In this document: one piece after another, positions 16,072-23,086 of the stretch
Numbering within the stretch: position 1 is the stretch's first letter
Layout: every line of letters starts with the position of its first letter
Notes under the pieces: generated by a model
What the model was told of the DNA's origin: nothing
Databases searched by the model: none
Seen by the model: only the letters and a program-made list of their open reading frames with translations
Assembly: GCA_964477485.1 (NCBI GenBank)
Contig: CAYZEE010000008.1
Coordinates: 1-30,717 of the forward strand
Origin: CAYZEE01 sp964477485
GTDB lineage: Bacteria > Patescibacteriota > Microgenomatia > Levybacterales > UBA12049
DNA length: 30,717 nucleotides
Reading direction: 5' to 3'
Made by a program: the position numbers and the translations under genes

Positions 16072-17382
16072 TCATATGTGAATTTTTACAAAACTTAATC
16101 CAAGAACAAAAGAAAAAAGAAGCTGTCCTTGTTGAAGTGTTAGAAAATAATGATCAAAAAAACCAAGTATTAAAACAGAGGTCAAAATCGTAAATCGTAA
16201 ATCGTAAATCGTAAATCGTAAATTCCGGTACGCTTTTATAATAAACCAGAGAAAAAAAATAAGCCCCAGAATTCCTGTTTGAGTAGCAATAAGAAGATAA
16301 ATATTATGAACAGGCTGAAGATAAAAATCGGGCAAATTATATAAAAAATTATTTATTCCTGTACCAAAAATAGGCTGATTTTTTATCATTATTAAAGACT
16401 CTTTAATCAGCTCTCCCCGAAGTACGAAACTTTGATCCGAAAAATTTAAATTTGTAAATCTTAAATAAAAAGTAGGAAGTAGCACGGCTATAGAAATTAA
16501 AATAAATGGCAGTAGAAAATAAAAAACTTTTTTCTTTCTATAAAAATTTTTTATTCCCAAAAGAATTATTATAAAGATCCATAACAATATTGCAACCCTT
16601 TCCATTGTTAAAAAAAGAGCTACTGTTCCCAAAGACAAAGCTATAATAGCTGTCCAGGATACAAGAGCCTTTATATTATAATTTAGATTATATATCAGAA
16701 CAATCATTTCTATAAGAAGGAAGCCCGCCAGAACATTTGGATGGGAAAATGTGCCATAAGGACGAAGAATTAACTGTCCGTTCAAAGATGCATTAGCTAT
16801 TCCCGGTGTTTGCCCATTAAAATCTCTCTCTCCAAAAAAATAAAATATTCCACCAAGTGACCCTTGGTTTAAAAACTGAAAAAGCGCTAAAAATGACTCA
16901 AAGAGGATAGATATTGAAAATATATACAAGATTGTACTGAACTTAAATTTTTTTATACTTAGGGCAGTATAAAAACCGAAAAAAATAAATTCAAGAAGTT
17001 TTAAAAGTCCATACCATCCGCTCAGGGGATTTTTTGAAAAAATAATACCAATAACTAAAATGGCGAGCGGCAAATAATAAGCAACATGCTTGCCAATTGC
17101 GACTTTAAACTTCAATCTAATATCCTTCAAAGAGAAAATAAAAAGAATAAATAAGGAAATGGTCAATATGTCTGTAAAATATAAAGTGGGGGAGAGGTAA
17201 TCTATTCTTATTCCTTTGACATAAGAAAAGTCTGGCCAAAAATGACGCCCAAATTGGGTCGGAAGAAAAAGAAGAATAGAAAGAAAAAAAATATCTTTAA
17301 GGTTATCAAGATTAATTTTTGGGCTTGACCACCAAAACCCTGTCTTTTCCTTCACCAATTGATTGCGTGCTGATCTCTTCAT
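16072..17382 (-). CDS. O-antigen ligase/polymerase-like membrane protein (Wzy_C family)
   Basis: A 436-aa polytopic membrane protein with about ten hydrophobic helices. Family motifs are visible: LRPYGTFSHPNVLAGFL in the middle and PVHNIYLLIATQTGILGL near the end, the outside loop that carries the proposed catalytic His and Arg in WaaL/Wzy proteins. It probably polymerises or ligates surface glycans. The listed ATG overlaps khpB by 71 nt, and the first about 25 residues look unlike the family, so the true start may be later at a non-ATG codon such as GTG 17355. Near the C-terminus LRFTIYDLRFTI is encoded by five perfect 7-bp repeats. It is embedded in the otherwise housekeeping rpmH-yidC-khpB operon. 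Confidence 0.85.
   Translation of the reverse strand: MKRSARNQLVKEKTGFWWSSPKINLDNLKDIFFLSILLFLPTQFGRHFWPDFSYVKGIRIDYLSPTLYFTDILTISLFILFIFSLKDIRLKFKVAIGKHVAYYLPLAILVIGIIFSKNPLSGWYGLLKLLEFIFFGFYTALSIKKFKFSTILYIFSISILFESFLALFQFLNQGSLGGIFYFFGERDFNGQTPGIANASLNGQLILRPYGTFSHPNVLAGFLLIEMIVLIYNLNYNIKALVSWTAIIALSLGTVALFLTMERVAILLWIFIIILLGIKNFYRKKKVFYFLLPFILISIAVLLPTFYLRFTNLNFSDQSFVLRGELIKESLIMIKNQPIFGTGINNFLYNLPDFYLQPVHNIYLLIATQTGILGLIFFLWFIIKAYRNLRFTIYDLRFTILTSVLILGFFDHYFLTLQQGQLLFSFVLGLSFVKIHI
16185..16219. repeat. Five perfect 7-bp tandem repeats (AAATCGT) in the O-antigen ligase gene
   Basis: AAATCGT is repeated five times without error, followed by AAATT. Because 7 is not a multiple of 3, the coding strand cycles through all three frames every 21 nt and gives a 7-residue period, LRFTIYD. 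The coding strand is free of stops while the plus strand contains TAA in every frame. The site is near the C-terminal end between two membrane helices. Confidence 0.92.
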
Positions 17383-17767
17383 CGTTTTGAAACATAAGAT
17401 GGATCACTCTTCTCTCCCAAGCCTTAAGCGAAGGTATTGGAATTTCCCTTTGTTCCTCCAACGCTCTGTCTTTTATATTAAAGGCGAGGGATCTTAACCA
17501 ATCCTCACGATTTTTCTTATATTCTCCTACCTCAAGAGAGATACGCAGAAACTTTCCGGTTTTTTTAAAGATACACAATGAAAGTATGGTCTGAAGCGAT
17601 TCAAGAATATCTCCGTGATAACCAATGATAATACCACGTTCCTCTGTCTCAAGAACCACATCCGCTCCTTCGTTATTTTTTACCACCTTAACTTCTCCGT
17701 CTATATCAAGAAGTTTAAGTAATTCTTTTGTGGTCTCTTTTATAATTTTTTCTTCTTTTTTGTCCAT
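17312..17767 (-). CDS. khpB: KH/R3H RNA-binding protein KhpB (Jag), lacking the Jag_N domain
   Basis: RNA-binding protein that in other bacteria partners KhpA and affects cell division and envelope growth. It has 151 aa. A type II KH domain spans about 25-85 with the GxxG loop GYHG (49-52), and an R3H domain spans about 94-150 with ERRVIH (118-123). The N-terminal Jag_N domain and linker of longer homologues are absent. It follows yidC with a 28-nt overlap, the usual rpmH-rnpA-yidD-yidC-jag order, and overlaps the next gene by up to 71 nt. Confidence 0.93.
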   Translation of the reverse strand: MDKKEEKIIKETTKELLKLLDIDGEVKVVKNNEGADVVLETEERGIIIGYHGDILESLQTILSLCIFKKTGKFLRISLEVGEYKKNREDWLRSLAFNIKDRALEEQREIPIPSLKAWERRVIHLMFQNDEEISTQSIGEGKDRVLVVKPKN

Positions 17768-18555
17768 AACTCTTCAAGCCCTCCAAGTCCGGTAACTTGG
17801 TATTGCTGTATGATACCAAATACAGTAAACGTATTCCAGTAGAGAGAAAGCCCGATTGGAAATCCCCAGGAAAAAATTCCTATCATCAAAGGGAAAATAT
17901 ATAAGGATTGGGATTGAAAGGCGCTTGCAAAATCATCCTTTTTTTTCTCTGTTTTTTTCTCTACAACATCTGCTTGAGGAATCGGATTTAAGATCATTTT
18001 TGACTGAATAAACTGAAACACTCCTGTAATTATTGGAATTAACAAGACGAGAGGACTGGCTGAAACAAGATGAGACGGGCTCTGAATAAGAGGCAAGCCA
18101 AAAAAAGTAAGATCCCATGTTTTTGAAAGTTTGGGAATAAAAGAATACAAAACGCTATTAATTTGAATTGGCGTGTATTTAACAATATCCTGCAAAACTT
18201 GATATAAAGCCCAGATAAGAGGAAGCTGAATTAAAACAGGCAGGCAACCGGCAGCTGGATTCACGCCATGCTCTTTATAAAGTTTCATTGTTTCGCTTTG
18301 AAGCATCTTCGCATCATTTTTATGTTTTTCTTTAAGACGGCTCAGATGAGGAGACAGTTCTTGCATTTTTTTTGTCGCCTTTAATTGCGATGTTGTCAAG
18401 GGATACAAGACAAGGCGGATAAGAATTGTTAGAACAATTATTGAAAACCCGAGCGCATACGGAAAATGAAGGAAAAACAAGATCTGATAAATTATTACCA
18501 GAATATTAATTATTGGATAGGAAAGAAATAAGAAGTTTGGTATTGTCGAATGCAT
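17740..18555 (-). CDS. yidC: Membrane protein insertase YidC
   Basis: Inserts and folds proteins in the cytoplasmic membrane, alone or with SecYEG. The 271-aa form is the short type without the large periplasmic domain of Gram-negative YidC. The hydrophilic groove arginine is R47 in LTILIRLVLYPLT. The cytoplasmic coiled-coil loop (about 60-95) and the conserved NPAAGCLPVLIQLP block are present, and five membrane helices can be traced. The C-terminus is strongly basic (WTKKKKKL), typical of forms that contact the ribosome directly. The start lies 3 nt after the yidD stop. Confidence 0.95.
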   Translation of the reverse strand: MHSTIPNFLFLSYPIINILVIIYQILFFLHFPYALGFSIIVLTILIRLVLYPLTTSQLKATKKMQELSPHLSRLKEKHKNDAKMLQSETMKLYKEHGVNPAAGCLPVLIQLPLIWALYQVLQDIVKYTPIQINSVLYSFIPKLSKTWDLTFFGLPLIQSPSHLVSASPLVLLIPIITGVFQFIQSKMILNPIPQADVVEKKTEKKKDDFASAFQSQSLYIFPLMIGIFSWGFPIGLSLYWNTFTVFGIIQQYQVTGLGGLEELWTKKKKKL

Positions 18556-18558
18556 AAC

Positions 18559-18771
18559 TTAAGTTCCCTTATAAAAGGGTTGACATTTTAAAATCCGAAC
18601 AAAAGAATCGTATCCTCCTATCAAAACTCCCTTTTCTTTAATTGATGCTCTTGCATATTCAGAGCATGTTGGGTTAAATCTGCAAAATGATTGAACCCCA
18701 AGTATATTTTTAAGAATAGCGGATAATGTTTTTTGATATAAGATTATTAAAAGCAAAAGTGTATATTTCAT
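18559..18771 (-). CDS. yidD: Membrane protein insertion efficiency factor YidD
   Basis: Small protein that assists YidC-dependent membrane insertion. It has 70 aa with a hydrophobic/amphipathic N-terminus (LLLLIILYQKTLSAIL) and the family signature FCRFNPTCSEYA with two conserved cysteines, followed by GGYDSFVRILKCQPF. The ATG overlaps the rnpA stop in ATGA. Length and context match the family fully. Confidence 0.95.
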   Translation of the reverse strand: MKYTLLLLIILYQKTLSAILKNILGVQSFCRFNPTCSEYARASIKEKGVLIGGYDSFVRILKCQPFYKGT

Positions 18772-19097
18772 TTCAAAAGTTTCTCTTTTTTAAGAGCTTC
18801 TTCTATATCGAAACAAATTTCATTTATTGTTTTACCGACTATCTCTTTCTTTGTTAAAAATAGCATATCAACGCCTCTTGTAATTTTATCTATGTTTTTT
18901 TCTATGCAAAAACTCATCTTTCTTTTTATTTTATTTCTTATAACTGCTCTTTTGTCTATTTTTTTTGATATTACAAAACCAAATCTACTAAACTCTTCGC
19001 TGTTCTTTGATGTCTTAAGTCTAAAAAAAATCGAGGAAAACTCTCTGCCGCCTCTTAAATCGGCTGTTTTTGGCAGACGATTTATTTTTTTTAGCAT
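18768..19097 (-). CDS. rnpA: Ribonuclease P protein component
   Basis: Protein subunit of RNase P, which with the RNA subunit (rnpB, not in this window) removes the 5' leader of pre-tRNAs. It has 109 aa and is rich in Lys and Arg. The central RNR motif is present as RAVIRNKIKRKM (50-61), and the preceding SRFGFVISKKI strand matches the family. It starts 9 nt after rpmH, the classical pairing. Confidence 0.94.
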   Translation of the reverse strand: MLKKINRLPKTADLRGGREFSSIFFRLKTSKNSEEFSRFGFVISKKIDKRAVIRNKIKRKMSFCIEKNIDKITRGVDMLFLTKKEIVGKTINEICFDIEEALKKEKLLK

Positions 19098-19106
19098 TAT
19101 ATTCTT

Positions 19107-19241
19107 TTAAACAGCAATTCTTTTTCTTCCTTTTTTAATTCTTCTTTTGATAACTTTTCTGCCGGCATAAGTCTTTGTTCTGGCTCTAAACCCATGTTTT
19201 CTTTTTCTTTTTATTTTTTTCAGCTTTATAGTTTTCTCCAT
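19107..19241 (-). CDS. rpmH: 50S ribosomal protein bL34 (44 aa)
   Basis: Short very basic protein of the large ribosomal subunit. Translating the minus strand from ATG 19241 gives 44 residues containing KIKRKRKHGFRARTKT and GRKVIKRRIKKGRKRIAV, which align along the full length with bL34 (KRxHGFxxR and GRKVxxxRRxKGRKxL). The start is fixed by a strong Shine-Dalgarno sequence AAAGGAGG four bases upstream of the ATG, the clearest one in this window. It is the first gene of the rpmH-rnpA-yidD-yidC-khpB operon facing away from dnaA. Confidence 0.96.
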   Translation of the reverse strand: MEKTIKLKKIKRKRKHGFRARTKTYAGRKVIKRRIKKGRKRIAV

Positions 19242-19268
19242 ATAACCTCCTTTACATTTAATAGTATA
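19242..19268 (-). promoter_or_regulatory. rpmH Shine-Dalgarno and probable -10
   Basis: On the minus strand TATACT (19268-19263) is a probable -10, followed by a short leader containing AAAGGAGG just before the ATG. A -35 is not clear: TTTCAA at the right distance (17 bp) matches only 3 of 6. This gene contrasts with the leaderless-looking promoters elsewhere. Confidence 0.5.
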
Positions 19269-19327
19269 CCAAAAAAAATATTTTTTTGAAAGAAAAAAAA
19301 GGACATAGTTTTATCTATTTTATTATC
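19269..19327. other. AT-rich gap between rpmH and dnaA, part of the origin region
   Basis: Runs of A and T, such as AAAAAAAATATTTTTTT, with no coding potential. An AT-rich stretch of this kind beside dnaA could serve as a DNA-unwinding element, but it has no DnaA box I would defend. Confidence 0.3.
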
Positions 19328-19385
19328 TTGACAAAAACTTCAAAACAAAGTTAAACTCATAGAACCCCTTACTAAGGAATTTATT
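19328..19385 (+). promoter_or_regulatory. dnaA promoter and ribosome-binding site
   Basis: A perfect TTGACA (19328-19333), an 18-bp spacer and TAAACT (19352-19357, 4/6) precede dnaA, giving a leader of about 20 nt. AAGGA (19374-19378) lies 7 nt before the ATG and is a normal ribosome-binding site. Confidence 0.5.
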
Positions 19386-20729
19386 ATGATCAAAGAAAAT
19401 CAGGAAATCTGGAACAGGGTTTTGGGCGAAATCGAAACAGAAGTTTCAAAAGCCATATTTTTTACTCTTTTTAAAAAAACTTATCTCTTCTCACTTGAAG
19501 GTGAAGTCATAACAATAGCTGCTCCATCCGCAATGATTATCGATCTTCTGCAAAAAAGATATTATCAAATTATCAAAAAAGCTATAGACAAACAGGTTGG
19601 ATTCGATGCAAAGATTATTTTCGTTCCTCGCATTTTATCCTCCTCTCCTCGGGAAAAAGATTTTCCTCTTTTTAAGACAGATGCATCCGCAACAATCGGT
19701 CATTTACCTAGGGTTAGAAAAGATTATACATTTCAAACCATGGCTGTTTCTTCAACCAACCAGCTTGCTTATGTCAGCGCTCAAACAGTAGCGAAAAAGA
19801 TTGGCAATGCATATAATCCTCTTTTTATATATGGTCCTGTTGGTGTTGGAAAAACCCATCTTATGCAGGCAATTGCAAACGATGTATACGAAAACCATAG
19901 CGACAAAAGGATTGTTTATATAACCAGCGAGGAATTCACCAATGAGGTGGTTGAGGCCATACGGACAAATGACACGGCAAAAATGAAAAGAAGATTTAGG
20001 GGGACTGATGTTTTGATAATCGATGACGTTCAATTTATTGCGGGAAAAGAAAAAGTACAAGAAGAGCTATTTCATACTTTCAATACGCTTGTGGATAGGG
20101 GGTCGCAAATTGTTTTATCTTCAGACAAACCTCCTTCTGAAATCAAAAAATTAGAAAAAAGATTATCTTCAAGGTTTAGTGGAGGACTGACTGTTGACAT
20201 TGAACCGCCCGATTTCGAACTCAGGTGCGCAATTCTTCTTATCAAGGCAAAGAAAAACAACTTCGATCTCTCAATGGATGCGGCAAAACAAATAGCAGAA
20301 AAGATAAGCGACACAAGAGGACTTGAAGGAACACTTCTTAGGTTAATCACCCAGTCCCAAGCGCTTGGAATGGATTTGTCAAAGCCTCTCGTAGACAAGG
20401 TTCTTAATAATGGGAGTGACGAGGGGATCAATCAATATCACCCAGATGAGCTTATCAAAAGAATCTGTGAGTTTTATAAAATCAAACAAACGCAACTCAA
20501 GGGAGAAAAAAGAGACGCTTCTTTGGTAAGAGCCAGACAAATTGCCATGTATATTCTCAGAAAGGAACTTAATATGTCTTATGTTGAAATAGGCAATATT
20601 TTGGGAGGACGAGATCACACCACCGTAATTCACGGAACCCGCAAGATCGAAGGACTCTTGCCGAACCAGCTTATATCTTCGGAGATAAAACAAATTATCC
20701 CCCTTAACAACAAACAGCTTGTGGATTAA
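19386..20729 (+). CDS. dnaA: Chromosomal replication initiator protein DnaA
   Basis: Binds DnaA boxes at oriC and melts the origin to start replication. It has 447 aa, the normal length. Domain I (1 to about 80) is recognisable but divergent, followed by a short linker. The AAA+ domain III has Walker A GPVGVGKT (150-157) and Walker B VLIIDDVQF (209-217). Domain IV, which reads DNA, carries the signature GGRDHTTVIHG (407-417). The last codons and stop overlap a DnaA-box-like sequence. Located between rpmH and dnaN, the ancestral bacterial origin order. Confidence 0.98.
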   Translation: MIKENQEIWNRVLGEIETEVSKAIFFTLFKKTYLFSLEGEVITIAAPSAMIIDLLQKRYYQIIKKAIDKQVGFDAKIIFVPRILSSSPREKDFPLFKTDASATIGHLPRVRKDYTFQTMAVSSTNQLAYVSAQTVAKKIGNAYNPLFIYGPVGVGKTHLMQAIANDVYENHSDKRIVYITSEEFTNEVVEAIRTNDTAKMKRRFRGTDVLIIDDVQFIAGKEKVQEELFHTFNTLVDRGSQIVLSSDKPPSEIKKLEKRLSSRFSGGLTVDIEPPDFELRCAILLIKAKKNNFDLSMDAAKQIAEKISDTRGLEGTLLRLITQSQALGMDLSKPLVDKVLNNGSDEGINQYHPDELIKRICEFYKIKQTQLKGEKRDASLVRARQIAMYILRKELNMSYVEIGNILGGRDHTTVIHGTRKIEGLLPNQLISSEIKQIIPLNNKQLVD

Positions 20730-20867
20730 AAGACTAGTTTTTTCTATCAACTCTCCATCAACAAAGTTTTAAACATCTTTTCCACATTTTCCCAGTCTTG
20801 GCCTCTTGCTTTTTTCCACTTTTCCCTATAAACTACTACAACTACTATTTATAAAAGTATAGTAAAA
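20695..20867. other. Putative oriC between dnaA and dnaN
   Basis: The 138-bp dnaA-dnaN gap is non-coding and AT-rich. Sequences close to the box TTATCCACA are: TTTTCCACA (20778-20786, 8/9), TTTTCCACT (20812-20820, 7/9), TAATCCACA on the minus strand at 20728-20720 (7/9) across the dnaA stop, and TTATCCCCC (20695-20703, 7/9) inside dnaA. The cluster, the flanking genes and the change of coding strand at rpmH/dnaA support an origin; no single box is perfect. Confidence 0.55.
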
Positions 20868-21995
20868 ATGAAAATCTTCTTTTTGTCTGAAAATCTTGAA
20901 AAAAAAATTGCTTTTGTAAATCACGCCGTTTCAAACAGAAGTCAACTTCCCGTTCTTCTCAATTTTCTTTTAGTTGCTAAAAAGGGAAAGCTTTTTATAT
21001 CAGCAACAGACCTTGAAATAGGAATAGAAACAAGCATACCCGCAAACATCGAAGAGGAAGGAGGAACAACGGTGCCTGCTAAGTTATTTTTTGATCTTTT
21101 AACAAACATACCAAGAGGGAAAATAACTCTGTATACAGAAGAAAAAAACATTGTTTTAAAAAGCGAGAAAACAAAAACAATCTTTCAAACAATTTCCCAA
21201 GAGGAATTCCCGAAGATTTATGAAGAAAAGGGAGGGAGAAGAGCGGTGATTAATAAAAAAACCATAGAGGGTGATTTTGCAGGAGTTGTTTTTGCCGCAA
21301 GCGGGGACAGTGGCAGACCGGCCTTGTCCGGGGTTTTAATGAAAAAAGAAGAAGATGAGGAAGGGGGTTTTGTTTTGGTTGCAACAGACGGATATAGACT
21401 ATCTTTGAAAAAAGGAGTCGGGGGTGGGACCGTTGGACCACCGGCAAAAGAAGCTCCTCTTATCATACCCTCAAGAATTATAAGAGAGTTGGTGTCGGCA
21501 AAAGAGGATGGGAGCGTCGAGTTTTTTGTATCTTCAAAAAACAATCAGATAGTTTTCTCCTGGAACGAAACTGTTTTGGTCGGAAGATTGATTGAGGCAG
21601 AATTCCCAAATTATGAGAAAATAATACCAGTCGATTTTTCAACCAGAGTTGTTGTCAAGAAGAATGAGATTCAAAGCGCCGTTAAGACATGCTCTGTTTT
21701 TGCAAGAGAAAGCGCAAATATAATAAAAGTCTCTGTTAAAAAAGATCGGGTAACGATTTCCGCAAGCGCGCCTTCTTTGGGGGAAAGCGCCATGGACGTT
21801 GATGCGACCGTCGAAGGGGAGGAAAATGAAATCGCATTTAACGCAAGGTATCTTCTGGAGCTCTTCTCAAACATAGATGAAGAAGAAATTATTTTTGAAA
21901 TGACAGGGCCGCTAAATCCGGGCGTTTTTAAAATAAAAGGAGACGACACATTTCTTCACATAATAATGCCAATTAGGGTGCAAGGCGAAACATAA
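20868..21995 (+). CDS. dnaN: DNA polymerase III beta subunit (sliding clamp)
   Basis: Ring-shaped clamp that tethers the replicative polymerase to DNA. It has 375 aa in three repeated clamp domains; recognisable blocks are FISATDLEIGIET, ATDGYRLSL, IPSRIIREL and the C-terminal MPIRVQ, which stands for the usual MPMRL. It follows dnaA by 138 bp in the same direction. A possible -10 TATAAA (20850-20855) lies 12 nt before the ATG without a clear -35, so it may depend on the dnaA promoter. It converges on the next gene with 6 bp between stops and no terminator hairpin. Confidence 0.96.
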   Translation: MKIFFLSENLEKKIAFVNHAVSNRSQLPVLLNFLLVAKKGKLFISATDLEIGIETSIPANIEEEGGTTVPAKLFFDLLTNIPRGKITLYTEEKNIVLKSEKTKTIFQTISQEEFPKIYEEKGGRRAVINKKTIEGDFAGVVFAASGDSGRPALSGVLMKKEEDEEGGFVLVATDGYRLSLKKGVGGGTVGPPAKEAPLIIPSRIIRELVSAKEDGSVEFFVSSKNNQIVFSWNETVLVGRLIEAEFPNYEKIIPVDFSTRVVVKKNEIQSAVKTCSVFARESANIIKVSVKKDRVTISASAPSLGESAMDVDATVEGEENEIAFNARYLLELFSNIDEEEIIFEMTGPLNPGVFKIKGDDTFLHIIMPIRVQGET

Positions 21996-22001
21996 AAGAA
22001 A

Positions 22002-23078
22002 TTATTTTCCAATTGAAGGTAAATACATTAGAATGTTTTTTTGATCACCACTGCTGTTTATAGCTGTGCCGCCGAGAACAAGGATTGGGTATATAAAGCT
22101 GCTCTTATCATAATCTAAATAATTTAAACTTATTTTATTTAGGATTATGGACTTAATCACGGTGTGTCCCGGGATTATGTCTCCTAGTTTGCCATACGAA
22201 ACGACAGCTCCCTGTCCGTTCTCGATTTCTTTTTCTATCTCATCTATGCCCGGAATAGAATACTGCCAGAAGTCTCCCAGAACAATAGGCGTCTCCAGGG
22301 ACACTTTTTTTATCATTTTGTAATTATCAATTAAAACTTCTATCTGGGATTTGTTAGCATATTGATAGTATATGGTCATATTGTCGAGGGTTCTTTGAAA
22401 GACAACATCGTAGAAATTCGCTTTATTAAAATCTTGTGTTTGGACGGGCTCAAGCCCGCCTGTATAATAGCCAACACTATCTAGCCTAGCACCAGAGGAA
22501 TAAAGCCCTTTTTCTTTAAGAAAATTTTGGGCGAAGTCAATAAGGTTTGTTTTAGACGAGAATTGGATAGCTGTCGAAGACATTGGGACAGCAGGGTCGC
22601 TTTTGATTAGCTCCCGACTATTACCATATTCAATATAACCCGTATTTAAAGACACACTTAGATATTCATTTTTATCACTACTTATAAAAAGCAAGGAAGT
22701 TGTCCCCTGGACATCCTGTGAGGATTGGGGCTCTGTTTTGAAGCCCAGCCTACTGGCCAATTGTCTAGCACTCTGCTCGCTTACTCCCCGCGAGATTACC
22801 CGATAAACCCTTGCCTTAGTTGGTAGGGTTATATTGCCAAAATCAAAGATAATCTTAGCCTTTTTAGCATTTAACTCTGGGGTAGTATGTATGGTTGGCA
22901 TAGGAATTTTCTGCAATTTTCTGCTAGAGCTGTGGGGAACAGGGGTTGGTAAAAAAACTTGATTGACCTGGTTGTTATTGTTTTGGCTTTTGAAAAACAA
23001 AGAAACAACTGCCAGGATTATCAAAGACAACAGCAGGATTAGAAATGCCCCTTTTGTAAATAACGAAAAAACTCTCAT
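22002..23078 (-). CDS. Membrane-anchored extracytoplasmic protein of unknown function in the VirB4 operon
   Basis: Not recognised. It has 358 aa: a basic N-terminus, one membrane helix (about 10-30), a Pro/Ser/Thr-rich linker (PTPVPHSSSRKLQKIP), then a soluble outside region of about 290 residues rich in beta-type stretches (ARVYRVISRGVSEQSARQL, SQIEVLIDNYKMIKKVSL). It begins 8 nt after the peptidase gene and closes the secretion-like operon. One membrane helix plus an outside alpha/beta domain is also the layout of VirB8, but I see no sequence motif to support that. It could instead be a wall-side chaperone or regulator of the upstream peptidoglycan enzyme. Confidence 0.75.
   Translation of the reverse strand: MRVFSLFTKGAFLILLLSLIILAVVSLFFKSQNNNNQVNQVFLPTPVPHSSSRKLQKIPMPTIHTTPELNAKKAKIIFDFGNITLPTKARVYRVISRGVSEQSARQLASRLGFKTEPQSSQDVQGTTSLLFISSDKNEYLSVSLNTGYIEYGNSRELIKSDPAVPMSSTAIQFSSKTNLIDFAQNFLKEKGLYSSGARLDSVGYYTGGLEPVQTQDFNKANFYDVVFQRTLDNMTIYYQYANKSQIEVLIDNYKMIKKVSLETPIVLGDFWQYSIPGIDEIEKEIENGQGAVVSYGKLGDIIPGHTVIKSIILNKISLNYLDYDKSSFIYPILVLGGTAINSSGDQKNILMYLPSIGK
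22445..22458. repeat. Short GC-rich inverted repeat
   Basis: CGGGCT, two bases, AGCCCG: perfect 6-bp arms in an AT-rich gene, encoding part of TGGLEPVQ. It is GC-rich and in frame like the ruvA palindrome but differs in sequence. It may be chance. Confidence 0.4.
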
Positions 23079-23086
23079 TTTATTTT

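Noticed and set aside
19107..19241. Treating the rpmH-dnaA region as an empty 280-bp gap
   Set aside because: A 44-codon gene with a strong ribosome-binding site and a full-length bL34 match fills it.
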